Positions 35,306-48,800 of a DNA stretch of 64,000 nucleotides are shown one piece after another (within the stretch, counting starts at the first letter, position 1; every line of letters begins with the position of its first letter). Position numbers and translations under genes: made by a program. The stretch comes from Liolophura sinensis. Lineage: Eukaryota; Mollusca; Polyplacophora; Chitonida; Chitonidae. The stretch is taken from the NCBI RefSeq assembly GCF_032854445.1, contig NC_088301.1, positions 59,656,512-59,720,511 on the forward strand, read 5' to 3'. The notes beneath the pieces are model-generated. The model was not told where the DNA came from and did not search any database. It was given only the letters and a program-made list of their open reading frames with translations.

Positions 35306-38300
35306 ATGTACGATGTTAAACCACAAGCACTCACTCCCTCGCATGTATACATGTATCAGATACCTCTACACCTTGTCTTCATTGTCGTGGGAAGGTCTAT
35401 TATAAATTCTTTGGCAAGAGTATCTGTAAAAGGTTTATGTACATGTAAGACATATTGATTGTCCCAGACATAGCCTTCTAATTCTTGTGATCCCTCACCC
35501 CAAAAACTGTCCTATCTTCCTAGATAGATCACTCTAATGTCAGTTTCCAGTGTGAGTGGAAATGGTTGCCTTTCTTATATTGCGAGTCATGTAAGCATTT
35601 ATACCTTATCTTTAATGAATATTGCGATTTTACCTAGGTGATGAATAAAGAGTGTCAGACTGGTCCCCAGTGATTTTTATAGAGTTCACTGAACACATTG
35701 TTGCTTCATAGATTTTGGCTGAGATTCAAATAGACTTGTCATGCCAAAGATCTGCATGTATGTGAACATTTTCTGATTTACAGAAATTGCTAGGTGTTAG
35801 AGGACAGGACATGGTACATATCCTTGCCCTATTATGTCAAATTTGCCCTAAGTCCAGTACATCAGCTCAATAGAAGCACACTTTCAATTCCATTACCTGT
35901 TGGAGTGAAGGGCCTCATGCTACAGAGAGAAGTATTGAAACTTCTTTGCCTTCTACACTGGAACAGCATGCATATGGCATGACATTTACACATCTTTAAT
36001 GCGTGAATGGCATAGTTTTGTTCTGATGTGGTGGCAGTGGAGGTGATGCTGAACATGCATCTGCTATTTCATTCAAATGAACTTTGTCTTGTTTTCATCA
36101 GCCATCTCATCTCTTTTAAGTATATTTATAAAGTATGTACAAATTTGAATGAGTCTATTTTCTGATGTTCTAACAGCCTTCACCAGTATCACCAATCACA
36201 ATACTGGCTGTATAAAAAGGTAGTATTAATACACCTGTGTAGAATGAAATGACTGACTGCATAGGACTTTGAATTACCTTGGTATTGAACCTCTACTGAT
36301 TCTCCCTAGCAACTTTTATGTTTAAAAGTGGTAATGATTGATTTTAGATTCCCAGCTTCTGGTATACATATATATTTGATCTAACAAGTATTTTTCTTTA
36401 ATGTCAACTCCTGGAGCACCAAAATTGTAGTATGATATACTGCCAAGACTATCTCTTGAGGTTTATGAGATGTAGGATGAAGCTGCTGAAAAGACTAGGG
36501 AGGTGTGGATGGGTGGGAGGGTGGGGGTGGGGGGGGTGTGGGTAGGGAGGGGGGCAGGTTGGGATATAAACTGGCCCTGTAATAGATTTATCATTTCATA
36601 AATGTGTTAAATATTTCACTGTATTTCATCTCGAGTCACACTTAACTTACACGGCCATTTCATCTCATACCAGGAATTTGGCAAATATATTGAATTTTTA
36701 AGCTCCAGTTTAGTCTGACTTTGTGATGAGATTATCTATCACATCCTATCAGTACATGCCCCCTTTAGTGTGTCTTCACCCGGTCTGAGTTAACATCCCC
36801 TTTGTCATTGTATATCTATAACAGTGGAGAAAGACAAGTCAGTGACTGTTCAGACAGTGCAGGGTGTAGTAGCACTAACACAGTACAGGTTGCCTATGGA
36901 ATAGGTATCAGAAGATCACAGCATTTCAGTCTCTCCTTTACAAAGGGAGGTTCAGGTGTGTGGACAGTGGATGACTAGCATGACTAGTATGTGTGGTTAA
37001 TTTACGTGCTGACTTCGTAATACAGCTACAGCTCTGCACATCAGATGTGTGCTACACTTCATCCCTTTCTCTGATTTGTTGATCAAAAAAATTTTGGTAT
37101 CTTAGAAATGCAGTCATATTTCTAATAACTTTTGTGGTCACATTATTTCCTAAAGTGTTGGGCAGTGGAAAGCAGAGAAGGACAGTTCAAAGAAATAATG
37201 AGGTAACAGTGTTGATTCAAAAGTACATGTTTCTCATAGACAAACATACAAACTTTTAATTCTTTTGAGTTTAATTGCAAAATATGTTGGTTTATTTAGA
37301 AGTCTCCATCTTTCAGTTCAGTCATGAAATTTATACAGGTGGCAATAGCTGATCAGACTTTATAAATATAGGTTTCACTTTTGATAGATAATATGAATTA
37401 AAATGAACCACATATAATTCTTTGAAGATTTCTAGTTGAAGGTCTCCTGAAGTATCCTGTTTATGGTGATAAATTTGACAAATAATAAGCAATATCATCC
37501 AGAGCTACATTGTACCTTCTACCTAAGAACATTTACACCCAGGTTAAAAGATCAAAGAATATGATTAATTGTTGGTTTCGAGAATTTATCTTTGTTAGGC
37601 ATTATAGCTCTCATTGCCTTGTCTATTAACTTTGAGATCATGAGAAACAGATGGAAAGAAAAAGAAGCAAATAAGAGAATGACTTCTCACACTTTAATAT
37701 AAAACATTGTCTACTTGTGGGTATCGGTTAAAGGTATGTAACCTAAAATTTACTCCAAAACTACTGACTTTTGATTGAGTTATAAGTAAATAAACTGTTT
37801 TGAGGAGTGAGTTTTTGAAGCTAATATTTCAAACCATTTTTTTTGCCTTTACTTAATATGGAACTAAAGTAATAGAGCTGTGGAAGAAAGTACATGTTTG
37901 AAATGACAGTCTGATGTATTTATCAATGTTTCACTATGTCATAAATATCCGTCATTATGACTATAAAGCTACAATAAAATTGAACACAAATTATGTTTTA
38001 TGGTGACCCTAAGATAACTGTTTTATAATGTCTCACAAAAGCAGCAGCTAGAGTTGGGAAGCATATTTGTGGGTAGTTTCCTGCCGACATTTCAATGACC
38101 CCTTTACAATCGTTGCTCAGTATCGGCAATGATTTTGTGATGGACATGAAAAACATCATCAGTAAATTTACCCCCAAATTTGTTTCTCAAATATAAGCAA
38201 CTGCTTTTGAATGAGTTACATGTGTCACTGATGTATTCTTTAATATTATTTTCACTTTGCTTGGTTTGCTATTTGTGGCTTACACATACAACTTTCGTAC

Positions 38301-40846
38301 TCTGCTGACTGCGACCATACATTAGTAGCTTAAGATACGCAGGGTTTTTTTTTATTTCCAAGACCAGGAAGATGGACCAGGTCTACACCCAATATGTTGG
38401 GGTGCAACAATATATAACAAATGGCACCTTGCTTTCTCTGAAACAGGTTTTATTTCCAGAGTTGTTCACACTCAGGCTACATGTACTCCTAAAATCAATG
38501 AAATGGCGAAGCAGAGTCTGAGATTCTGGTCACAGAAGAAAAAATAAGCACACTTCTTATCTTTGGATAATTTGACATTATCTTTGCCTTCTATCAGTTC
38601 CACTCCGAAACAGACAGGACTTCACTGTAATCTTCACTTTAAATTTTCTTCCATTAGTCAGTCGATCAAAAGGCTTACAAAATAAAGCAATCAGGCACCT
38701 ACAGACAATGTTAACTAAACACAAAGTGACACATGTTCAAAGATAAATAAGCTAAAGACTTCAGACCATTCACTCTATTTACAACAAGAATGGGACAACA
38801 TTGATTGATATCATTATATGTAGATAGAAGAGGGGCAGTATGAAGTGTATCATCAGGTTGAGAATATCGCACATCAGGGATGGTTGTGATAGCTGCAGCT
38901 ATTTCTGACATTCGTATAATTTCCCCTTACCATTGTGAATGGTAATCAACAAAATCAGAAAGGCAGTTGAATATCATTTGGTTATCTTATCAGAATTCAT
39001 CAGGAGTTGATGATACATGAGAAAACGTGTTTTATTTGTGCCACTGCTGGTCTAATACCCATGGTACTCAGTATCAATTACACAGTATCAGGATGTTGCC
39101 TGGGTAACTCTTGAATTTTACCAATTTGTTGTAATGAGTGGGTTTGTCTTTTATTTCTTATTTTGTTGTTGTTATTTTGTTACCGATTAAATAAAGAAGA
39201 GGATGCACTAAAGGAAGGAACTATATATGTATGTTCTTTAGGCCTAGACAGCTTAACGTGTGTGACAGATATTGAAAATTATCTGGATAGTCTTTGGCCT
39301 AGTCTTGGTTTCAGTGTTCATTACAGTGGGGTATTATATGATCCTTTAATTATATCAACCAATAGGTAGAATTTGCACTTGAATGGAATTTACATTAAAG
39401 GATCTGCAGAACAACTGTTTTCTTTTTAGTAGTAAGGATTGATGAATGCTTTTCTAAGCATGTGTCATCTTGTTTCATCGAAGGGAGGACACTAAGGTTG
39501 TTTCTGTAATTTTTGAAGGTTAAATTCAGGCATTTTAAGACAAAAAATCTAAAGTACTTTAAGTAGTTTAACATATTTACATGTGGATTATGACTTATTA
39601 TGGTTTGTTTTAATTTTTCTTGTCTCCTTCATATGTTTAGATGTGACATTTTTGTTTCATTTTTTTAGGAATTGCACCTGCAAAGGATGAAAATTTATCA
39701 TGCCTCATAGTTAGTTGAATGCCATACATTGGTAATCCAAATTAATCAGTGAGTATGTAGATGGTCACTGCCTAAGGGTGCCCGTGGATATCGTCTCTGC
39801 TTAAAACAGACTATCACACCCCAAAGTGGTTGCTTTGCACTAATAACCAGTAGTCCCCCTTTGCTGAATTTTCATGCAAATCAAGCAGTGCTAATTAAGC
39901 CCTGAGTAAAATGAGACGGAAGATGTTTGCTAATAAATATTACACAAGCAAGCATTTGTGGCAAAGAATTCCCATGTTATTAATTTCATGGAAATCAGCA
40001 CAAAGTTAATGGGTCCCCTCTGCAATGTTTAGTGCAGCTCCAAAAATGGATGATCGATGGATACCAATTTCATAATATGAATCAATTATGCAATAAAACA
40101 CATCCTTGAAACTTTTCTCAGATCATGCCAGATCCTACTAGCGTTATGCATTTTTGCAGTTGTCATCGCTAAGGCAACAGAGCGTGTTAAATCCCCGCCG
40201 ATCAAGTTGCCTGATTGAATTGATCAAACAAATTGCCTCTGCCACATCATTCCCCTAAAATTTCATATACACTTTCTGAAAATTTGGCAAATATCTAATC
40301 TATAATTTCATCTTCCATCACTGAGTAAAAAGTGTCACCTTGTCATTTTAAAATATCTCTCAATAATATGAGGTGTCCAAAAATATGGCACCGATCCTCT
40401 TCGAACCAAAAAACAAACCTTCCTTCATGCATGCCTTATATATTTATGTGCATAACATCTATGTACAGGAGATAGGCGCCACCGTGTCGGTGATAAGAAA
40501 CACTTCCCCTGAGGAGCGCCATCCAACATTAGATTTTATACAGCTGTTGCCGTACCTTCAGCTCAGAGCTGAGTCTTATCACATGGTGCCCAGGAAAGTT
40601 AGCGCATTATATTTTTCTCTGCATCTGAGCATTCTATCAAAACAACTCTATATTGTTGATGCACCTACAATGGTCAGGCTCTTGTTTGAATTCCAGATGC
40701 GCAGCTTCTGTAGACTGTTCTAGGCTTGTATTATAATCTAGGTAGGACGCTTACTGTGGTACCGTGAAGAGAGGACCTTGACATCTCACGGGTACAGAAG
40801 TGGAAGCCCCTGTTGTGTTGAGGTGTATAACTCTAGTAACTCAAGG
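35306..40846. other. Gene-poor stretch with a G-rich tract and a candidate regulatory patch
   Basis: No gene was recognised. A G-rich tract lies at 36498-36563. A mixed-composition patch at about 39770-40270 carries an octamer ATGCAAAT (39872), TAATTA-type and TTGATTGA-like motifs. This stretch could be INTS13 intron or intergenic DNA; the sequence does not decide. Confidence 0.5.
36498..36563 (+). repeat. G-rich tract with many GGG runs (G-quadruplex-prone)
   Basis: Within 66 bases there are at least eight runs of three or more Gs separated by one to four bases, including an eight-G run. This fits the usual G3+N1-7 quadruplex pattern on the plus strand. It stands out in otherwise AT-rich DNA. 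Function is unknown. Confidence 0.85.
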
Positions 40847-42581
40847 TCATACAGGTGTCTCAGGATCAGTGTCATATGTTCTCTCATATTCCCGCTCATT
40901 TTCTAGCATTCCATTTCCCACAGGTTCGTGGTCTGGTAGTTTCCGTTCAGAATTGAAGAGCAGTAAAATCAGCCTAACTACAAGTTCCACAAGCTCCATA
41001 ATAGTCAGCACAGAAATACCCATCCAGAGACCGAGAGTTCCTCCAATATCTGCAAACAGATCCTTAAGCTCATACGCAGGCATCTGAAGAAACTCAATCA
41101 CACTTAAGTCCTCCAGGTAAACATTTAAGCGGACTAAGTTTTGACGAATAAGGTTGGAAGCCCGAAGTTGTTTTTCACGGTCAAGGTCAGGGTTGCTGTA
41201 TTTTGTCCTGTCTGCTTTTGTTAGATTGTTGAGATAGGTGTAGGCATCATTGAGAAAAGTTTGGCTGATTGTCTCCCCCAACAAAGCTCCAAGATGTTCA
41301 TCTGGTAAAATTCCAATGGCCAGTATGACAGAGAAATGGATTTTTGGTAGCTGAGCTCAGTACATGGCTGGAAGCATTCGCAGGATTTCTCATAGGTCCT
41401 GTCATTGGCAAGTTTTCTCATCAGTTCGACTTCACAGTCCAACCCTGGCAAAGAAATGTTTTTGTTGTGTATGGAAGTGGCATTTTCAAGGGTCTGTCGC
41501 CAGTTGGGAACTGTCCCACAGTAGGTCAAGTTTTGATGACCATGAATGTGAGGCAGGCCAGACGACTGGCAGCCACATTTGGCCACTATTATTTTTGCTT
41601 GCATAACTGGAGGCAGGAAAAGATGTTTTGTCGATAGAGCCGACTACCTTGGAGCATGTCTGTCGTGCAGTTTCCGTGAGGCATAGACAGACGGGAATGT
41701 AGGGACGCTTTAGACTGACGGATGTGGTGTACCCCGGAGGAACATCAAAACCATGTTCCACCGGGAAGGGCATGGTGTTTGGGGCATGGATGATGACTCG
41801 TACTCCGGCACCATTCGCAATATTGGACTCCATATTGTACAGACCATAAGCACCAGGTGGTGGGTCATCATTGTCAAGGGAGAGAATTAAAGAGAGACCG
41901 TATTGTGGACCTGTAGCATGAACCATGACTTGGTCCTTATGCTCACCACTGTTAAATGTGAAACAGTTGTAATAGTTTGAGCCATCAAACACAGTGGTGA
42001 AATTGTCCACAGTGCAGTCTTGTTCATTATATCGACAGTGCAGAATGAAATGTTCAATTCCATGGGCAAGATACATTGATTCCTCTTTACAGTTTTCGTA
42101 ATATCCCTGTATTGATTCCAGGCGCTCCTTTTGTTGGCCGAAATTGAAGGTGCTTGTGAAATTAATCCATTTTAGTATGTCAGCTTTTTCAGAATGTATT
42201 ACTTGCTTTGTTTTGGTCAGAGATATCGCAGCAATGTTGCAAACAGTTACTGTAGGAAACTCCACTGGCATTCCATCACGCATACGAGACACTTCCACTA
42301 CTTGGTAATCCAGATATTTCTGCACCAGAAGAGAGAGTTGCAAAGTGGCAGCTGCAAAGCCTAACACCACCAGAAATCCCCACATAATTTTCCGTGAGGT
42401 CTTTTCAGTTTTGGCAATTTTGGCTAGTCCATGGGCATTACTCTCTGACCCCAGTTCTGTCATAAGACTCACAGCACTGCGTTTAGTTCGCCGACTTTTC
42501 TGTTTAACCATGCTCAGCTGGTTGTTGAAGAAGTCTAGCTTACTGAAGGCTGTAAACTTCATATGCCTTGGTTTAAAATCT
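40847..42581 (-). pseudogene. Degenerin/ENaC-family sodium channel (FaNaC/ASIC-like), frame broken three times
   Basis: Plasma-membrane, amiloride-sensitive-type trimeric cation channel. From the ATG at 42562 the N-terminal gating HG pair is at residues 44-45, TM1 at about 60-80 and FPTVTVCN at 102-109. A cysteine-rich extracellular loop follows, with PPGYTTSVSLKR near 275-286. TM2 near the end has the family hallmark DIGGTLGLWMG, and a short cytosolic tail ends at the stop at 40847. About 570 residues in all, normal for the family. Homology continues through three single-base losses, near 41693-41695 (CCC), 41592-41596 (a run of five A) and 41284-41290. Together they restore the starting frame. 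The frame is open upstream of the ATG to an acceptor ('gtactttcag') at 42582-42583, so a 5' exon exists and the locus is not a simple processed copy. It is either a young pseudogene or an intact gene with consensus errors. The ligand cannot be told. Confidence 0.85.
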
Positions 42582-45500
42582 CTGAAAGTACATGAAAAAT
42601 AATGTGGTCATTATTGGAATGTGAGAATGTTAATATACATATATTGGCAAAGGCAAAGGAAAATATAAATAAATAAATATATTACTGTTGGTAAGATCAA
42701 AGATGTACAAATTCATTCAGCACATGGACACTGTCCGAACTAATTTTTTGTGCATCACTGATGTTTAAAGATCATACTAGCCAAGCCAAGCCAAGCCAAG
42801 CCAAGACACATGGAGTTCTTTTGGAAAGTATGCATTGCTGAGACAAAATAAAATTTATAAATATATGTACATGACCATATTTATACAGTGTATGTTATCG
42901 TTACTGTTTCACTGATCTAAAGTTACACAGGAAGGATATAATTTATATGAGCCGTAAGGTTCTAGGCTTGAATCAAACACCTAGATGTTTTAGGTGTGCC
43001 TTTACATCATGAGAGTTTATCAAGTAGCTTGAATGGTTCAATTTAAGAGGTAGTATAAACCCTGGGTGGAAACGAAATAACTCTTTGTGATCCATCGTTT
43101 TGTTAGTGGCAGCAAAGATCTCTGCTTGACTCCGCATGATTATGATCGAACCCTGAAAGAATTTAATTACTCAAAATGTTCTTTAAGTTTAGAAAATAGT
43201 TTATTGTACTCGTGGATACCTATGATAATTCTAACTGTAAGTAAAGCTTAATCTTCATGTTTGAAATAAAATCTAAGAACGACCCTTTTTAGTTAATAAG
43301 GTCAGTATATTGAATGACAAAAATTCACGAAAACTGTTCTGTGGTGTTGGAGAACCTTAGTTAGGTCAGATATGTTAGTATAACCAATTCACATTTTGCT
43401 TGCTTGTCTATTCTTTTATATAGAAAAACAGCAGATTGATAGTAACTTGAAAGAGACAACAAAGACACAGTAGTCATTAGTACATGAATACAGATCAAAT
43501 GTGAAGAATGGCTACTACTAAACATTTATTCTGACTGTTCATGGCAATACCTGATATGTGAGCATCAGTGAGACCCAAACCACTCTGGAACGGAATAATG
43601 GTTATGATTAATAAGTATATAAGCTAGGCTTCGGTAAAGTAGGGCATTTCATGCTGGCGACATGTTCTGTTAAAGGAGATGTGAGTATTCAACTTATTAT
43701 GGGTTATACTAATATTTCAAATGTGTTAGTTTTGTTCCAAACCTCTCTTTATCTTCGAAGTGGTTGTAATTTCTTTTTGCACTATCCCGTGATGTGGAAA
43801 TTCTTCGTCTTGCTGTTTCTGAGAGATCTGTCTTGTCTCTGAAGTCGCAGCCAAGTGATACAGCAGGTGAAAACATTTTGGACAAGTGCTGCTGATCTGA
43901 CAGATGCCAAGAAAATTTGTCATGGTTTTTGGTTGTCGTCATATCTGGTCAATCAATCTCCATGACAACACCTACTTTTTTACTGTAGACTTGATAATTA
44001 CACAGTCATATGTACCATGAACTCTCTGAATTTACACCTCTATGAAACAGAGCTTGCTACGTGCAATGGCAATTAGTGTGAACTATCAACACTCGCTAAT
44101 ACAAATTGCCCAGGCTAAAGGCGTTCAATGGAATGTTCCACATATTACCATGTTTATTTCTATATACTGTTATATACATGTACTTTTATTCTGCCAATCT
44201 GCTGTAAGTACTATGGGCTGTACGTTCATCATATTCAATAGAGTTTGTTCACCATTTTAATTTATTCGCCCTGAAATGTTTCTTGCCTCTTTCTGTCATC
44301 ATTGGTGTGTTTGCTGAGAAAGTTTCAAGATTCCATGGGTCGTGTGAAATCTATGTGTTAAGAAGATGCATACACATGCATTGCAAGCCTTGGTTTTACT
44401 TTTACTAGTACAGGGGGAAGAAATCATATTCTTCATTCTCTTGCCACTTGCACATTTTTTTGTTAGATATTCTTTGCATAATGTTATGTTATTTTATAAT
44501 CACTGACTTAATGTAACCTAACATTAACCTAACTGATTTGAAAATATTATAAACAATGTACCCAGCAAGTCATACTTTGTGTGTGAAATCGTGATGGTGG
44601 AAAGATTGTATATACATGTATAATAAAGCCTACCTTACGAAGTACGCCGGTAGTAAAATCTTGTGGATAGCTTTCACGAACATAATATCTTAACCTCCGA
44701 CTGGTTTCACATAGCATGTGATGACATTCTCCTGAATTAACCAGTAACCAGTAACAAATGGGTTCACGGGCTCTTATCCCTCACTGGGGTTTGTCATAAT
44801 CCACATGGACAAAATTGTGCTGGCATACAGGTAGATATAACATTTGTGTCACACACGGTCATCAGTTCACACCAGATGTTGGAATATTCCCTCTCCACCA
44901 AAGTATTCAGTCAGGAGTGAGGTTCGCATACACACGTGATGATCAACAGATGTGAAGTTAAAACTCTTACATATTCGATGGTGTGATTGGCGTCATTCTC
45001 TAGACCTATATGAGCCTTTTGTCAGTACATCGATATAATTGGACGTATTTTTATTGATCTTGGTGGGTGGTATTAAAATTCTGTGTTAAGCCATTTTTCC
45101 GCTCCAGTGATGTTGCTCATAAGGAATTTTGTTCTTGTCAGTATACGCTTTAGATGTTCAAACTGTATGGTCATATTGTAGCCACACCAAAGCATATCCA
45201 CTGAAAACATGAATCCACATGTAAGAAGTTGGTATTTAAATCCTGACGAATCTGTAATTGAGATGAACAGAGTAGCACATTGCAGTGGAAGTGATTTGGC
45301 AACAGAGCACTGTGGTCGTCAGGGCAGTGTGTTGTCATTCCACTGTTGGTGTATAAATTATATTAACGTTGCCTAGGAGGCAAAGGGTCAGTATGGAGAT
45401 CATTGTTTTATCTTTACATTACAAGTTAAACTCCTAAATAAAAAGATCATAAATCAAGTTTTGTCATTCACTGTCTTTAGTCTTTTCTAGGGTTCTACCT

Positions 45501-45717
45501 TCTTGAACTCCCAAACTTCTCAAAATGTAGCTATCACACCTAAAAATCTCCCATCGTTGCAGCAGTGTTCATCTCAAGGTGAATGTCACATGTGCAATCA
45601 ACCATGATTGCAAGTATTCCTGCAATGATTTAAGAGGTGTATTCACCAATCTTATCTGTCATCTCTGCCAGAATCCTTTTTGTTGTAGTGTAAAATTTGT
45701 TTTTTCCCTCGTTGAAG
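42582..45717. other. 5' flank of the channel gene; nothing else recognised
   Basis: At least one upstream exon of the channel is expected on the minus strand, but no candidate could be supported. A (CCAAG)5 microsatellite sits at 42781-42805. Short open frames at 43.6-44.3 kb have no recognisable motif. Confidence 0.5.
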
Positions 45718-45810
45718 AATCATTTTGAACACGCAATGTTCCAGATGTTTGGCACTCAGATGCAATGTCCAGAGAACATTGCTGCCTTTACTGCATGTTC
45801 ACATTTACCG
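45718..45810 (+). CDS. Candidate orphan internal exon, 31 codons
   Basis: A pyrimidine-rich tract and AG (ending 'ccctcgttgaag') precede 93 bases of open frame, followed by the good donor 'gtaagaaa'. Length is a multiple of three and both ends are phase 0. The encoded peptide (starting NHFEHAMFQMFGTQ) is of balanced composition, with conserved-looking aromatic and cysteine residues, unlike the low-complexity frames around it. I do not recognise the family, and it does not match INTS13. It could be an exon of an unidentified plus-strand gene, or chance. Confidence 0.3.
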
Positions 45811-48800
45811 GTAAGAAAGTATAATGTAAGCATCCTCAGTCTGTTCGCATCCATCACTGGCATCATAATGTATTATTATTATTCCTGGTACATGTGCATG
45901 TATGTAAAGTGTGGATGCAAATACATATGTATGCTTGCTCCATTAGCTAATGTATATGATGTATTACTGTAAGAAGGACTCCACTTAAAAATGTACATTT
46001 ACGAAGACGATTTATTTGGTAACAATTCATAGTTCAGCAACAATGGTGAGAATGAATTGAGAATTTTATTGAAACCCTCTCTTGTAGGGTATATCCATAT
46101 TTCAACATTTGCCACAATTATTGTGTGCAGTAAGTGGTCTATTCCCTTGATAAGCAAGGTCTTGTTATGTAATGTATTGCTACACGCTGGCTTTCTGATA
46201 TTGTGGCTGAAGTGGTTTCCTGTACTTGTTCCTGTGAGAATTCTAACTGCTTTTGAATAAAACCTAATTTTTGGGGGGCAAATTATGGACAGAGAAAAGA
46301 ATAAAATTCTATGGTCACCTCAGGATTACGCTCAAGTGTTACATATGATATTAGTCAGCCGCCAAATTAATTGGGTTGTTCCATGAATTTTGTATATAAA
46401 TATAATTTCTTTTTCAATATTCTTTGCATGGTCTTTGCAATTCACAAGCATGCAGCCATGTCAATAGACATATACTCTGTATTAATAAGAAAAAAAAATA
46501 GATGGCATTTCACAGTGACATTAGGGTTTAAAACAAGTTGTTTTATAATGTATAGATAAAACAGTGTGCTTTAATATTCAAATGTCAAGCCATTTTTACT
46601 CGTTTGCCAAAATTATAATTTGTTGTAACAGTTGGATTTAACCCATCTATTTATCCATTCGTCAGTCTATCAGTCCATTTTTGTAAACATTCTTTGCCTT
46701 GTGAGCATGGAGCCAAGTTTAACACTTACACCACAAGTACACCTGGGCATTGAGAACAACTATTTTTATTTTCTGAGACCATGATAAATTTTTTGAAGGT
46801 CATTGAGGGCATTTAAGATACATGCATATTTCATAAGCTTGTAAACATGATATATTTTAATGACATTTTGTAATCGTGTACTGCATGTTCACATACATGT
46901 AGTCATATAGAAAAACTCCACTGTTTTTTTTTTCATCTGTATCTATTTTTCAAGGATGTTTGGCCAATGTCACGATTTTCTTGTAGACTCTTGCAGACAT
47001 GCTTGTGGCAGAAAGGATATTTAATGCTTTACATGATATTTTTCTCACTGTTTAGTTTTGACTCCATTTTATTCAGTATGTAGTATCAACAATTTTGTTC
47101 CGTTCATTGGAGTAAATTATCATTAAAAGCTTCCATTTTGTTATATTTTATTTTAAATGTTAGATTTTATGAAGTCAAAAACGGGGGAGCTGATGTCGGT
47201 ATTAAATGCAGTGGTGATTTAATTTTATACATTTGTATATACAATAGATGTATATGAATTTGTTTCTGTGTCTGATTTAACATATGCTTGTAGGCCATTC
47301 TGATGTGTGGCAGTCATTTGGAAGAAAAAATTCTTAAAGACTTTATATTCTTGGTGCTCAATTTGAAAAAATAAATTTTTTTATATTGAACATTTTCAGA
47401 ATGAAGCCTACGTTACAAGCACCCTGACTGAATCTCCTGTACTTAATGCTGCTTTCGAGGTTTTTTTCTTATTCAAGTGTACTAGGAAAATCACTAATGC
47501 AAATGATTTGGATAACCAAGTACATTACACAGCACAGGCATCTCTTTGTACAAGACTGAAATGTCACAGGATCAGTCCATACGGTGTTAAGTGTGAGAAA
47601 TTGCAGGTAACCATATCTTGGTAAAACAAAGCACATTCCTAAGTCCAGTGGAAGTTGTTCCCAGGCACCGAGTATGGGGTTACAAATGAACAGTAAAGTG
47701 CATTATTTCTTTCCTCAAGTTGGTCCAATTCCTCTGAGTTTTCAGGTGTCATTCAGGAAATGTTTAGTCTTGATGGCACGAGTTATGTTTAATTTCCCGA
47801 CACTATCGGGTGGTTGATTGTCTTGAGACTGAAGGAAGGCCTATCTTTGCAGCTGGCTCAGTCTGCCCTCTAACTGTGGGCTTATTCTATAGACATCTAT
47901 CCATGTCCACAAGAACAATTTGATTTCCATGAGGAATGGACTCTCTCTGAAATGATTCTTGCCTCTTGAAGTATTTTGGAGGGCACTTCAGGTCAGAACT
48001 GTGAGACGGATTGTTTACGCAGCATTTACCTAAAGGAGGTTGGCGATTCTCTTTTATTATTGGTTGATAGTTGGTTATTGATTATAAAAGGGCATGCTCA
48101 GAATTGGCCGACTTCAGGGTTATGGATGAATGACGCTTACTCATGCAGCCTGATTCAGAATAAATGATGTGGACAAGGTACTTGCATACTGGTGCTGATT
48201 GGCATCAAGAAGTATCAGTCATGCAATCACGCCAGTCAGCCAGAGTGATGGACGTAATCAGTTAGCCTGCAGGTTATTGTGTATTAAATGTCAACTATAC
48301 AACAATTTAGACATCTACATGTAACTTATTGTTGGAGAAACCAAAGTGAATCCAAAATTTTAAGATTTAAACTTTTTGTTATTGTTAACCTGTTTTTTTT
48401 TTTTTTATTCTACATCTATGCTCTGCATTTTGATTGTTTTAATATTATTGATCCATGCTTGATCTGGTGCAGATGTACATTTATTATACAATGTCTAGTC
48501 CAACATTAAGTTGGCAAATTAAAGGAAGAATACATGTTGAGATCCAGTGAGATCAGTGGCATGTTGCACAAAGCCATTTTGGGCTAAAACATAAAACTTT
48601 AATATTCTTTAAGAACAAAAAAATGTTTGAAGGTGAAAGATCAGACATTGAATCTGCAGTGAAAAATTTTATTGATTTGCTTGATATATTTAACAGTATA
48701 ATTTTGATAACAATTTCAAGCTTTGTGATAGTGGGCCAAAATTTGCTTTGTGATAGTAGTATTTAATGCATGTTCCTAGCTGTTGTCATAAGAATCTGAA

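Noticed and set aside
34703-35352. Minus-strand frames with repeated N-N-T glycosylation-like motifs
   Set aside because: The frames are broken by shortened units and coincide with the 27-bp array. No signal peptide or flanking gene was seen.
36816-36960. Acceptor 'tataacag' followed by an open frame with a GERQVSD-like start, considered as INTS13 exon 5
   Set aside because: It is phase-compatible, but the preceding conserved strand and the following SEVHS-like block are missing, and no clear donor ends it.
40373-40723. 116-codon plus-strand frame just downstream of the channel gene
   Set aside because: No domain, no splice context and no similarity recognised. It may be part of an old repeat.
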